64,000 nucleotides of DNA, from the NCBI RefSeq assembly GCF_016591975.1, contig NZ_AP024169.1, positions 2,767,001 to 2,831,000 of the forward strand, read 5' to 3'. The notes beneath the pieces were generated by a model, which saw nothing but the letters and a program-made list of their open reading frames with translations, made no database searches and was not told where the DNA came from. Shown piece after piece: positions 25,486-34,841 of this stretch (positions are counted from its first letter, which is position 1; each line of letters begins with the position of its first letter). This DNA comes from Anaeromicropila herbilytica. GTDB lineage: Bacteria > Bacillota > Clostridia > Lachnospirales > Lachnospiraceae. Made by a program: the position numbers and the translations under genes.

Positions 25486-25638
25486 TTTTAAAGTTCTCCA
25501 ATCTTCTATTTTCTATCTTCAGTTAAACTATGTATTACATTATATTGTATATTAATTAATAAAACTCTGTTAGTTAATAAAATTGTTTAAAGCTGTAATA
25601 GAGGAGGGATGTGGTTTTCCCTCCTTCTAAACTAAGTA

Positions 25639-26325
25639 TTATCTCAAATGGTATACCATATTTGGTTTTAGAGTTGCCACGTCTGTTCCAAACAACGTGC
25701 ATTGCACACTTCCAATCACCGTAACCTTATCATCTTCAACGAATAGGGATGTCTCTTCTGGCAACGCAAATACCTTATTTCCCTTTGCTACATAATCAGA
25801 GATCCATTGAAATTCATATGCATTTCTAACTGTATCTCGATTTGTATAATGGCAACATATATCGTAACCTTTTAAGATGTCAAAACCTTTTGTATCAATT
25901 AGATTCACTACATTTTCATCAGCATAATCAGTACAACATATATCATTGCTAAAAATTATAGCTCCTGCACTTCCACCAAAAACAACTCCATCATTTTCAA
26001 TAAAATTTTGGATTAATTGAATAGCACCAGAATTTTTCAATAAGTATAATAGTCTATACGTATTACCCCCTCCAATGTAAATAGAAGAATACTTTTTCAA
26101 GTCATATTCCTTTAATGAATATATATTAGTAATCATCTCAATTTTTTTTATGTCGTAAGGTAATAACTCATTTTGAATCCATTCTATACAACTTGGAAAC
26201 TTATTTTCTTCCATTGCAATTGGAATATATAGTATTGGTTTGTCTTTATTTATCTGGCTTGCATATAGCTTATTTACTTCTTCTGTCTGTTTTGCGTCAC
26301 CACCACCACATAAAATAACCTTCAT
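25639..26325 (-). CDS. Peptidase S51 / dipeptidase E-like protein
   Basis: 228 aa with the class I glutamine amidotransferase-like fold of the S51 family, which releases N-terminal Asp dipeptides or cleaves cyanophycin-type peptides. IYIGGGNTYRLLYLLK (about 85-100) and the nucleophile elbow VVFGGSAGAIIFS (Ser in GSAGA, about 118) are diagnostic. GTGGAG site; starts 3 nt after the stop of the GyrI-like gene, so the two are one operon. Cytoplasmic. Confidence 0.85.
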   Translation of the reverse strand: MKVILCGGGDAKQTEEVNKLYASQINKDKPILYIPIAMEENKFPSCIEWIQNELLPYDIKKIEMITNIYSLKEYDLKKYSSIYIGGGNTYRLLYLLKNSGAIQLIQNFIENDGVVFGGSAGAIIFSNDICCTDYADENVVNLIDTKGFDILKGYDICCHYTNRDTVRNAYEFQWISDYVAKGNKVFALPEETSLFVEDDKVTVIGSVQCTLFGTDVATLKPNMVYHLR

Positions 26326-26328
26326 CGT

Positions 26329-26850
26329 TTACTCCACAAAGTGACAAATATCTAATACAATCTTTCCTTCTTCATCAGGCGTTGTAAATCTTGGACAACC
26401 ATAACGTTCAAAAAACCAATAAGCATTTTCTTTACCACTAATGATATTCATACCATTCTCAACTAATTTATCTGCGCATTTGTCTTCTTTGCAGTAGATC
26501 TCATCTTCCATTCCTTTTAGCCAGCCTACACCAATATTACCTGCTGCAAAATTTACACTTTCATAACCTTCTGGGACTGCTGTCTCTAGTGGTAGAAGCA
26601 TTCCGATCCAATATTGAAATTCTTCTCCTTCTTTCCATCGCATCATACCTACATAGGCATCTGAATCTTCTAATTGGCTCTTCCATGATTCTGTTACGTT
26701 TTCTTCTAAGACTTCAAACCAATTGTTTTGAAACCACTCGCACCATTTGTAACCGAATCCACCATCTTTTCTGTCCGATTCTAAATACTTCTTTCCAATA
26801 AACTTCATATCAGGTGTAGCTTGTTTGTACACTTTAATAACTTCTACCAT
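26329..26850 (-). CDS. GyrI-like / effector-binding domain protein
   Basis: 173 aa. Its layout (an N-terminal KVYKQATPDMKFIGKKY strand, a YVGMMRWKEGEEFQYWIGML core and a C-terminal FERYGCPRF...DICHFVE) matches the GyrI-like small-molecule binding fold that is also the effector domain of AraC/BmrR-type regulators, here without a DNA-binding domain. Strong GGAGG. Followed at once by the peptidase E gene. Ligand and role unknown. Confidence 0.65.
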   Translation of the reverse strand: MVEVIKVYKQATPDMKFIGKKYLESDRKDGGFGYKWCEWFQNNWFEVLEENVTESWKSQLEDSDAYVGMMRWKEGEEFQYWIGMLLPLETAVPEGYESVNFAAGNIGVGWLKGMEDEIYCKEDKCADKLVENGMNIISGKENAYWFFERYGCPRFTTPDEEGKIVLDICHFVE

Positions 26851-26979
26851 CCTAATTTCCTCCCAATTTAATCATTATATAGTATATAAGGACAAACTAT
26901 ATTGATATTTTACTACGATGTATTTCTTATTTCCACTAAATTATGTAATATTATTCCACTATTAATAAAATAGGTATCA

Positions 26980-27909
26980 TCAATCCTCTTCTTTCACGAT
27001 ATAGATTGGTCGTTTTTTGGTCTCCATATAGGTTTTCGCAAGATATTGGCCTAAGATTCCCATGCAGAACATTTGAGTTCCACCAATTAGACTAATGATA
27101 CACACAAGGGAAGGCCAACCATCCGTAGGATCTCCCCATAGAAAAGTTCTAACTACAATAAAGATAATCAATAGAATAGCAATCAGACAGAATATTAAAC
27201 CAAAGATTGAAGCCAATGCTAAGGGTGCAGTTGAAAATGCAATAATACCATCAAAAGAATACATTAACAATTTCCAAAATGACCACTTTGTCTCTCCTGC
27301 TTTTCGCAGGGTATTAGTATATTCCAGCCATTTCACCTCAAAACCAACCCAGCTCAATATTCCTTTGGTAAATCGATTATATTCCGACATTTCAAGAATT
27401 GCATCCACCATCTGACGTTTCATTAAGCGATAGTCTCTCGCTCCATCCACAATTTCAGTTTTCGATATCTTCTTCATCATGTGATAGAAGCATTTTGCAC
27501 AAAGCGACCTAATGATTGGTTCTCCTTTTCTCGTTACTCTTCTTGTTGCGACACAGTCATATCCTTCTCTGATATTCTGATACATTTCACTTAATAGACT
27601 TGGTGGATCTTGTAGATCAGCATCCATGATTGCTACATAATCTCCTTTCGATTTTCTAAGTCCTGCATAGATCGCAGCTTCTTTTCCAAAGTTTCTAGAA
27701 AATGAGACAAATCGAATTCTATTATCTTTTTCTTTTAATTCTTTTATCTTATCTAAAGTGCAATCTCTTGAACCGTCATTAATAAAGATAATCTCACTTT
27801 CAAGGCCTAGTTCTACTAGTTCATTTGTTACCTTTGCTATCTCTTCATAAAATATTGGTAGAACTTCTTGCTCATTGTAACAAGGCACTACAACTGATAA
27901 TTTTTCCAT
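26980..27909 (-). CDS. Family 2 glycosyltransferase, CsbB/GtrB-like (polyprenyl-phosphate sugar)
   Basis: 309 aa. The N-terminal GT-A domain begins VVVPCYNEQEVLPIFYEEIA and carries the DXD in YVAIMDADLQDPP; two C-terminal membrane helices follow (about 230-255 and 270-290). This is the architecture of CsbB/GtrB enzymes that load a sugar onto undecaprenyl phosphate at the inner face of the membrane. The upstream yfhO-like gene encodes the matching outer-face transferase type (as CsbB and YfhO do for lipoteichoic acid in Bacillus), so the pair probably decorates a surface polymer. Confidence 0.85.
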   Translation of the reverse strand: MEKLSVVVPCYNEQEVLPIFYEEIAKVTNELVELGLESEIIFINDGSRDCTLDKIKELKEKDNRIRFVSFSRNFGKEAAIYAGLRKSKGDYVAIMDADLQDPPSLLSEMYQNIREGYDCVATRRVTRKGEPIIRSLCAKCFYHMMKKISKTEIVDGARDYRLMKRQMVDAILEMSEYNRFTKGILSWVGFEVKWLEYTNTLRKAGETKWSFWKLLMYSFDGIIAFSTAPLALASIFGLIFCLIAILLIIFIVVRTFLWGDPTDGWPSLVCIISLIGGTQMFCMGILGQYLAKTYMETKKRPIYIVKEED

Positions 27910-27935
27910 ATCTTATCACTTTCTTTCTGATTGTT

Positions 27936-28099
27936 CTGTTGTATGAATCATCATTTTTCTTTCTAATTTTCTGTTGTATGAATCATCATTTTTCTTTTCT
28001 AATCTTCTGTTGTATGAATCATCATTTTTCTTTCCTAATCTTCTGTTGAGTGAATCATCATTTTTCTTTTCTAATCTTCTGTTATATGAATCAATTTTC
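27936..28099. repeat. 36-bp tandem repeats duplicating the YfhO C-terminal tail
   Basis: Repeat units start at 27936, 27971, 28007, 28043 and 28079 (spacing 35, 36, 36, 36). The last unit is the 3' end of the YfhO-like gene and encodes its tail IHITED-stop; each further unit keeps a readable MIHTTED-stop frame on the minus strand. This is a slippage-type expansion of a stop-codon-containing segment between yfhO and the glycosyltransferase. Confidence 0.85.
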
Positions 28100-30803
28100 T
28101 TTTCATTTTCTGGTATTTCATGATTAAGATAAAGGTAATAAGATCAATTGCAGAAATAATGAGCCCTGTTTTAAGATATGGAGTCTCATATCTTAAGACA
28201 ATGTCATGATTACCAGCCTCTAGAGGAATTGCCATATACATCACATTGCCATGTAATATTTTTACTTTTTTATGGTCAACATAAGCATTCCAACCTTTAC
28301 TATAAGGAATACTTAAAACCATGACTCCTTTTTTATCTAAAGTCACATTTCCTTGTATCTTATTATTTTGTATCTCAACATTTTGTAAAGATGATTTCTT
28401 TAACTGTGCAATCTGGCTAGTAAAATAGCTCATATCCAGTCGATATACATTTAGATTTTGATAAGTATATGTTTGTTTCGTTGGGAACTTTATCGTGATG
28501 GTTGACTTATCTTCTTTTCGATCTATATTGTTACTTTGAACACCAATATTGCATAAATAGTTTTCTTTACCAAAATAAGAATCATAATACTTGCTTCTAA
28601 CTTTCACTGTCTTTATTACTTTTTTATCATTCACAATTCGAACAGTTGAAATTGCATCAATCTTTGGCTTAATATTGAATCTTTCCAGCCATATGTAAGT
28701 TTCTGAATTCGGCTTTGAAGCATATTCTAGAGTAATCTTAGCTCCAGCTTTATGAATCTTGACTTCATGATTACTAAGATTCACATTTTGATCAGGTGTT
28801 ATCTTTGTATCCACTTTTTCAATACCAATGCTCATATCCTGCTTTGTCTTTTTAACATGATCATTTTCATTATCAAGAACTACAGCATCTAACATCGCAT
28901 TCTGTTTTTCTAAAGCATTTAACTTCTTATAATCTTTCTCCAATATGTAGTTTTCGTAAATATATCCAAGTGGTAGAGAATACATATTCCTGTAAAGGTA
29001 TCTATTTTTAGTATCAACCTTTTTTACTTGGCACAGTTGGAATCCATAAGGAACAGTTCCTCTATTGGTCGTAGCAAAATATTTTACACTTGATAAAGCA
29101 TCTAATATAGCCCTATTATCTAGATTATCAAATCGGTATGCATCTCTTTGACTGAATAATTCCAGTTCTTTAAAATAGGATGTCACATCTTGATTCATCA
29201 AACTATAATAACCTGATACATCATAATAATCTAAGCAAAGGGCTTCATTCTGCAACATTTCACCATAGGTCTCAATGCGATAAAAGGAGTCATTCTCTAA
29301 TTTATCTTCTTTCGATGTATTAGGATTCTCTAGTTCTTCCTTTTTTGTTGAAGATAATAAGGATAATGCGCCTTTCTTCGTATATTCATCTACCTCTTTC
29401 TTGGTTAAAAATGAACTTACATAACCATAATAATGCGAAGAATAAAATTCATATCCATGAAACCCTATTGTAACTAAGACTATAGCAAATATCATACCCT
29501 CACGAATCCAACTTTTGTTTACAAACCACTTTATCTGTAAGATGCAAATGAGTGAAATGACTAGCAATAATACAAAAAACTCATATTTCACAATGCCTTT
29601 GGATGGAAAGAAAAATGTAGCTACACCATACCCAAGAAGAACGAATACCAAGAGTATTTTCTCGAGTACCTTTAATTCGAACATCCGCTCATAGGTTACA
29701 GTAAAAATAAAACTAATAAGAAAACTAATTAGAAAACTCCAACGATTGGTGACATAAGAAAATCCATTCATAAAATATCCAACCGCTGGTATCAATAAAC
29801 CACCAAATGCTAGAAAGAAGACAAGACAGAGCTTTCGATATGTTTTATTACATACTAATATAACAAGGCCAACCACTGTAATCGATATAAAAGACAATTG
29901 TGTGCAATATTCCATAATCTTACCAGGTGCTATAAACTCTTGTATGATGGACAAATAATATTTTTTATCATAATGTAACAACCCCGACAGTAACTCTGGT
30001 CCACTCTCTAATCGTCCATTATTCGAAAAGGCATATACCACCGGTAAAAACAGAAAACTTCCCATGAGCATCCCAATTAGATAATATCCTCCTGTTCGTA
30101 ATCCTGTAGCAATAAGCCCCCATATTTTGTTCCGAAAGTACTGATGATAGTTGAATAGATACTGTATCACAACATACAGAACAGCAATTACTGTTATGAT
30201 ATAGAAAAAATAGAAATTGCTTATCGTACTAATAAACGTCATAGCTACGAGAAGGTATGGTTTCTTTCGACGAAGTACTTGTTCCAATCCAATCAGTAAC
30301 AATGGCAGATAGATCATGGAATTAATAAAAAACGGATGTCGAATTCCTTCATATAACGTATATCCTGAGAATACATAGATCAACGCTCCTAGTACCACAG
30401 AGATACCTTTCTTTTCCCAATACTTGCAAAATATAATAAAACTAATTCCTATCAAATAAAAGCGAAGTAAAATAATAAATGCATATAGAAAGACCTCATT
30501 CTGAGGTGTTATAAAGATAGCAAGTAATGCAAGTGGATCTCCTATAACATAATAATGAAGTGTTGTAATGGTATCAAAGCCCATTCCCACTTTAAAATCA
30601 ACCATTGGAAAGCCTTGTCCTGAGATAAATCCTCGCAGTAACTCTCCATAGTATCTAAGAATAGGATAATGTTGACTGATTCCATCTATGCTCCATACAA
30701 AAGTCTTCTCCTCCTGTAAAAAAGGAAGAAATATAATTGGTAAAAGAATTAAAAAAGAGCAGGTATAGATAAGATATGTAAATTTATTCGTAATCTTCTT
30801 CAT
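28071..30803 (-). CDS. YfhO family membrane glycosyltransferase-like protein
   Basis: About 910 aa. A GT-C-like membrane region with a dozen or so helices (residues ~10-480), with WSIDGISQHYPILRYYGELL in the first outer loop, then a long extracytoplasmic region and a final C-terminal helix (LIISAIDLITFILIMKY). This is the YfhO layout; in Bacillus YfhO transfers sugar from a polyprenyl carrier to lipoteichoic acid. The CsbB-like gene downstream would supply the donor. Start chosen at the ATG after GGAGGATATCG rather than the longer frame. The last codons lie in a tandem repeat. Confidence 0.85.
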   Translation of the reverse strand: MKKITNKFTYLIYTCSFLILLPIIFLPFLQEEKTFVWSIDGISQHYPILRYYGELLRGFISGQGFPMVDFKVGMGFDTITTLHYYVIGDPLALLAIFITPQNEVFLYAFIILLRFYLIGISFIIFCKYWEKKGISVVLGALIYVFSGYTLYEGIRHPFFINSMIYLPLLLIGLEQVLRRKKPYLLVAMTFISTISNFYFFYIITVIAVLYVVIQYLFNYHQYFRNKIWGLIATGLRTGGYYLIGMLMGSFLFLPVVYAFSNNGRLESGPELLSGLLHYDKKYYLSIIQEFIAPGKIMEYCTQLSFISITVVGLVILVCNKTYRKLCLVFFLAFGGLLIPAVGYFMNGFSYVTNRWSFLISFLISFIFTVTYERMFELKVLEKILLVFVLLGYGVATFFFPSKGIVKYEFFVLLLVISLICILQIKWFVNKSWIREGMIFAIVLVTIGFHGYEFYSSHYYGYVSSFLTKKEVDEYTKKGALSLLSSTKKEELENPNTSKEDKLENDSFYRIETYGEMLQNEALCLDYYDVSGYYSLMNQDVTSYFKELELFSQRDAYRFDNLDNRAILDALSSVKYFATTNRGTVPYGFQLCQVKKVDTKNRYLYRNMYSLPLGYIYENYILEKDYKKLNALEKQNAMLDAVVLDNENDHVKKTKQDMSIGIEKVDTKITPDQNVNLSNHEVKIHKAGAKITLEYASKPNSETYIWLERFNIKPKIDAISTVRIVNDKKVIKTVKVRSKYYDSYFGKENYLCNIGVQSNNIDRKEDKSTITIKFPTKQTYTYQNLNVYRLDMSYFTSQIAQLKKSSLQNVEIQNNKIQGNVTLDKKGVMVLSIPYSKGWNAYVDHKKVKILHGNVMYMAIPLEAGNHDIVLRYETPYLKTGLIISAIDLITFILIMKYQKMKRKLIHITED

Positions 30804-30866
30804 CGATATCCTCCGAATAATATGTTTCTTTTTAATAAATATAGTCTTGTTACTTTCTAAAATCAA

Positions 30867-31096
30867 AGCGATTCCTGTTATTTTTATGTTTATTTTTTGT
30901 AAACCAGTCTTTGATTATTTATGCTCCTTTCTATCACTGTAACTGAATAGACACGAAAAATCTCTTAATTTTTATCATTCAAACAACTGTCATTATTTTA
31001 TCAAAAAATTTCAATTAGTTTCTTTGCTCCAAGTCTTATGTAATACACTTACTAAAAAAAACAAACATAACAAATAGCTGAAATTGACCTAAACTT
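30867..31096. other. Upstream region of the YfhO-like gene
   Basis: About 230 bp of AT-rich sequence that should hold the promoter for yfhO; no convincing -35/-10 pair, operator or reading frame was found. Confidence 0.3.
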
Positions 31097-31137
31097 AAAA
31101 AGTCAGAAGAAACAAAAAATATTCTTCTGACTTTTTT
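31097..31137. terminator. Terminator after the 169-aa gene
   Basis: Stem AAAAAGTCAGAAGA / TCTTCTGACTTTTT with T-rich flanks on both strands, 40 nt past the stop at 31176. Confidence 0.8.
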
Positions 31138-31175
31138 ATTAACAATCTATTCTTATATTCATTTTTACTTTTTAT

Positions 31176-31685
31176 TTAGGTGTCAATTCTAAAAAAATAT
31201 AATATATTATTATCGCTATCATAAATAGCTAATGAAAAATTATATGCAGAGTAATTCAATAAATCAGTATTTTTATTACGATTAATAAATTTCCAATATC
31301 CATTTTTAATCTCTGGTAAACCAACTTCATTAGCAAAGTGATACATATACTCAGTATTATTTTTAGAACCACCATATATTAACAGATTTAGCGATTCCAT
31401 AAGTGGAAGTGAATTCCAAGAATCAGTTTTTATTTCTGAAATGAATTTTTCTACACTTTCACCTGAAAAAGAATAAGAATATAATTTCACACCTTCATAA
31501 GGAAATGAACAATAACTGTTATATATCTCTTTAAATGTTATTTTATCAGGTAATTTTTGATTAAAAACTTGTTCGAATTCTATTATTTCTTTATCTCTCT
31601 TTTTTTCATTTTTCAATAAAAAGTGAGATGTTACTAGTAATGTAACAAATAAAAATAAACCAACATATAAAAAATACTTCTTCAT
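31176..31685 (-). CDS. Hypothetical membrane-anchored or secreted protein
   Basis: 169 aa. A single N-terminal hydrophobic helix (YFLYVGLFLFVTLLVTSHF) after MKK acts as signal anchor; no lipobox Cys. The remaining ~145 residues are soluble with many aromatic residues (FPYEGVKLYSYSFSGE, ENGYWKFINRN-like) and end FFRIDT. I do not recognise the family. AAGGAG site 5 nt before the ATG; monocistronic with its own terminator; divergent from the Fn3 gene. Confidence 0.6.
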   Translation of the reverse strand: MKKYFLYVGLFLFVTLLVTSHFLLKNEKKRDKEIIEFEQVFNQKLPDKITFKEIYNSYCSFPYEGVKLYSYSFSGESVEKFISEIKTDSWNSLPLMESLNLLIYGGSKNNTEYMYHFANEVGLPEIKNGYWKFINRNKNTDLLNYSAYNFSLAIYDSDNNILYFFRIDT

Positions 31686-32010
31686 TAAATCTCCTTAATA
31701 TTTTATTTGTCATGAAATGTTATTCTAGCTATGTCCAATTATTAATAGTACTTGTAATTAGCTGTTATATTTATATTACATCTTTTTCCCATTTAATAAC
31801 AATGTCATTTTACATGTATAGTAATATATTCTTCGTTTATTTTTTTGTCATCCAAAAATACTAAACGTTAAAAGAATAGCACTGAAATAGCTGTGCTTTG
31901 GGTACAGAAAAAATTAGAATACAAGCAAACTTTAATACTATTGATTTGTAATTCTCTACATGGTAATATTTTACTAATTAGAATTTTTAAGGGAGAGTGT
32001 TGAAATATTT
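31686..32010. other. Divergent intergenic region
   Basis: 325 bp between the 169-aa gene and the Fn3 gene. AT-rich, with TATAGTAATATA-like elements, but no promoter pair clear enough to call and no operator. Confidence 0.3.
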
Positions 32011-32724
32011 ATGATTAATTTTAAAAGAATTATAGCGGGACTATTAGTGATGGCACTACTCATTGTGACAGGGTTATCTCAATATTCAAATGTGCAGGCA
32101 AGTGAAAAAGTCGGAATAACAACAGCAAAAATACAAAACACACCTGTAGGTGCTGACTTAAAAGTAACTTGGACAAAAGTAAATGGTGCTAATGGTTATG
32201 ACGTGTATATGTCAACAAATGAATCCACTGGGTACAAGAAAGTTAAAACAACAGATGGTACTTCTTATACAACTAGCGATGTCAAAAAGAATAAGACTTA
32301 CTATTTCAAAATCAAAGCCTATAAAATTGTAGAAACAACAGAGCCAACAGCAACGCTAGACCCAACTGCAACAACAGAAACAACAGAACCACCAGTGACA
32401 ACAACAGCTGAGCCAGTTGTAAATCAGACAAAAATATATGGTGATTATTCCAAAGTTGTTAGCGGCAAAACAAGTAAATATCTTTTAAACACAGTCATTG
32501 ATGAAGGTGAACAAGAAGTATATTTCTACTGGTTATGGGATGGAAAGACGGTGGATGACTATTACTGGGATGCATATCATAAGTGTGAAGATATTCTCTA
32601 CGAAAGATATAATGGTAAAACCCAAAAGACGGTTGGTTCTAGTAAAAAGCTATGCAAAACAAATTACTCAATTAATGGGAAAATAGTGTGTATAGCAACA
32701 CCACATGTTGACTTTAAAGAATAA
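32011..32724 (+). CDS. Secreted fibronectin type III-domain protein with Thr/Pro linker
   Basis: 237 aa. Signal peptide (KRIIAGLLVMALLIVTGLSQ, predicted cleavage after VQA). One Fn3 domain (about 34-110, WTKVNGANGYDVYMS and YYFKIKAYK). A Thr/Pro/Glu-rich linker (about 112-140, TATTETTEPPVTTT) follows, then a Cys-containing C-terminal domain of about 95 residues (YFYWLWDGKTVDDYYWDAYH) of unknown type. The form suggests a surface or extracellular binding protein. GGGAG site upstream; stands alone. Confidence 0.75.
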   Translation: MINFKRIIAGLLVMALLIVTGLSQYSNVQASEKVGITTAKIQNTPVGADLKVTWTKVNGANGYDVYMSTNESTGYKKVKTTDGTSYTTSDVKKNKTYYFKIKAYKIVETTEPTATLDPTATTETTEPPVTTTAEPVVNQTKIYGDYSKVVSGKTSKYLLNTVIDEGEQEVYFYWLWDGKTVDDYYWDAYHKCEDILYERYNGKTQKTVGSSKKLCKTNYSINGKIVCIATPHVDFKE

Positions 32725-32814
32725 AGAAATGATTATAAGGGCTTATGCACATTTGCATCGGCTCTTTTGCTCTTTTAGTGGACTCAAACCGACTCAAAAC
32801 TCTAGAAATGAAAA

Positions 32815-32854
32815 ATCGTCAGAAGCCTCATAAAAGCAAGGGACTTCTGACGAT
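32815..32854 (-). terminator. Terminator of the dxs operon
   Basis: Stem ATCGTCAGAAG / CTTCTGACGAT; the minus strand continues with TTTTTCATT. It lies 107 nt past the dxs-like stop and may also end the converging Fn3 gene. Confidence 0.75.
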
Positions 32855-32872
32855 ATATTTATTTTCTGTTAA

Positions 32873-32926
32873 TAGCTACAACCTTTTACATAGCTACAAC
32901 CTTTTGCATAGCAACATCCTTTTACA
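32873..32926. repeat. Three tandem 18-bp repeats
   Basis: Units TAGCTACAACCTTTTACA start at 32873, 32891 and 32909 with one to three differences between copies. Non-coding, in the 3' region between the dxs-like gene and its terminator. Confidence 0.8.
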
Positions 32927-32960
32927 AGTATAATAATATAGTCTTAAAATCCTGTTTCAT

Positions 32961-34724
32961 TTACTTCTTAACAATAGTAGTTACATCCTCAACAATCTGC
33001 TCCACAGTGATTCCGTTTTCTTTTAATAATTCCTCTACAACATAACGATCTGGGAAGCCCTTTTTAATACCATAATTCTTAACTTTCATATCAGATGGAC
33101 CATAATAACTTGCAATCTTTTCACCAAAACCACCTTCTAGGATTCCATCCTCCAACGTAATTACTAATTTATGCTCATCTCTTAAACTTTCTAATACATC
33201 TTCATCTAGGCCAGTAATATATTTTGGATTGATTAAAGTTGCGTTAATTCCTTGTTCTTTCACTAGAGCTTCCACCACACTTTCTCCAAGTTGATAGAAA
33301 TCACCTAATGCAATGACAGCAACGTCTTTTCCTTTTTTACTAATTTGATATTTATTAAGAATAGAATAATCTGTAGTATCTTCTACTCCACTTGATATCA
33401 TACCATTTGATGGAACACGGATTGCAACTGGATGGTCTTTTTGATGAATTCCCCATTCAAGCATTGCAAAATATTCCTCTTTGCAAGTTGGCGCTAAGTA
33501 AACCATATTCGGAATATTTCCCATCATAGCAATATCAAATAATCCAAGATGTGTTACATCACTCATTCCATAGACAGATGCTGCAAATACTAATAAAAGT
33601 GCTGAGTTATTATTAATACATAAATCTTGGGAAAGTTGGTCGTAAGTTCGTTGTAAAAATGTACTATATACGCAATATACCGGTTTAGCACCGTTTTTCG
33701 CCATGCCCGAAGCTAGGGCTACTGCATGCTCTTCCGCAATACCTACATCAATATATTGCTTTCCTGCAAGTTCTCTTCTTTCTTGAACAAAACCAAATCC
33801 AGGTGCCGTCGCTGATGTAATCATTGCAACGGTTGGATCTTTCTTCATTGTATCTAACAGATACTCTGCTGTTCTATTCGCATAGCTTTCAGGATCTGAC
33901 ATAGAGAATTTGTATTCTCCAGTTTCTCTGTTGAATGGAGGTCCTGCATGATACATTTCTCTATTAACCTCTGCAAACTTATAACCTTTTCCTTTGATTG
34001 TGTGAACATGTACTACGATAGGTCGATTCGTATCTTTCACGCTTTGGAAAGCTTCGATCAAAGCTTCTATATCATGACCGTCTTTTACATATAGATAATC
34101 TAGTCCCATTGCCTTAAAGAAATTACATTCACTTTTTCCTTCGGTTTCTCTTAATTCAGCTAGGTTTTTATATAGACCTCCATGATTTTCTGATATTGAT
34201 TGTTCATTATCATTTACTATGATAATCATATTAGTTCCAGCTTCTGCTGCATTATTTAACCCTTCATATGCTTCGCCACCACTTAAGGAACCATCTCCAA
34301 TTAGAGCGATGATATTTTCATTGTCTCCCTTAAGGTCCCTTGCCTTTGCAAGTCCACACGCAAGACTGATGGAAGTTGAAGTATGTCCGATATTAAAGAA
34401 ATCATGCTCACTTTCCTCTGGATTAGAATAACCTGATACGACATCATACTTTTCTGGTATTAAGAAGGCATCTTTTCTTCCTGTTAACATCTTATGAACG
34501 TAACTTTGATGGGAAACATCATATACAATCTTATCTTTTGGTGAATCAAATACATAATGAAGAGCTACGGTAAGCTCTACAAGACCAAGATTAGGTCCGA
34601 TATGTCCGCCATGCTCACTTAATTTGGTTAGTAACGTTTCTCTCGCTTCTTCACTTAATTGATTTAACTCTTCTAATGATAATCTTTTCACATCTTGTGG
34701 TGAATTAATTTTTTCTAAATACAT
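32961..34724 (-). CDS. dxs: 1-deoxy-D-xylulose-5-phosphate synthase-like transketolase
   Basis: 587 aa thiamine-diphosphate enzyme of the DXS group, which joins pyruvate and glyceraldehyde 3-phosphate for isoprenoid, thiamine and pyridoxal synthesis. KIVYDVSHQSYVHKMLTGRK, the ThDP segment GDGSLSGGEAYEGLNNAAEA...NDN, and the Pyr-domain glutamate in YIDVGIAEEHAVALASGMAK are present. Relative to typical DXS it has SHQS for GHQA and SLSGG for ALTGG and is about 30 aa short, so it may be a divergent paralogue beside a housekeeping copy elsewhere. Strong AAAGGAG. Last gene of a four-gene unit with a MerR-type promoter. Confidence 0.85.
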   Translation of the reverse strand: MYLEKINSPQDVKRLSLEELNQLSEEARETLLTKLSEHGGHIGPNLGLVELTVALHYVFDSPKDKIVYDVSHQSYVHKMLTGRKDAFLIPEKYDVVSGYSNPEESEHDFFNIGHTSTSISLACGLAKARDLKGDNENIIALIGDGSLSGGEAYEGLNNAAEAGTNMIIIVNDNEQSISENHGGLYKNLAELRETEGKSECNFFKAMGLDYLYVKDGHDIEALIEAFQSVKDTNRPIVVHVHTIKGKGYKFAEVNREMYHAGPPFNRETGEYKFSMSDPESYANRTAEYLLDTMKKDPTVAMITSATAPGFGFVQERRELAGKQYIDVGIAEEHAVALASGMAKNGAKPVYCVYSTFLQRTYDQLSQDLCINNNSALLLVFAASVYGMSDVTHLGLFDIAMMGNIPNMVYLAPTCKEEYFAMLEWGIHQKDHPVAIRVPSNGMISSGVEDTTDYSILNKYQISKKGKDVAVIALGDFYQLGESVVEALVKEQGINATLINPKYITGLDEDVLESLRDEHKLVITLEDGILEGGFGEKIASYYGPSDMKVKNYGIKKGFPDRYVVEELLKENGITVEQIVEDVTTIVKK

Positions 34725-34841
34725 ATTCTGTTCTCCTTTTTTATCTGGTTATTTTTTAGTTTGGTTGTAATTCTTTTTATTTTATTTATAGTAAATTGCT
34801 TCATATTATCTATGAATGAAAGCACTCAGTGAAACATACAA

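Noticed and set aside
27936..28099. CRISPR array in the 36-bp repeats
   Set aside because: Repeats are directly adjacent with no unique spacers and derive from the yfhO tail; no cas genes nearby.
32873..32926. CRISPR-like array
   Set aside because: Units are adjacent 18-mers without spacers, so this is a simple tandem repeat.
32745..32933. 62-aa frame after the Fn3 gene
   Set aside because: It runs through a terminator and the 18-bp tandem repeats and lacks a ribosome binding site.
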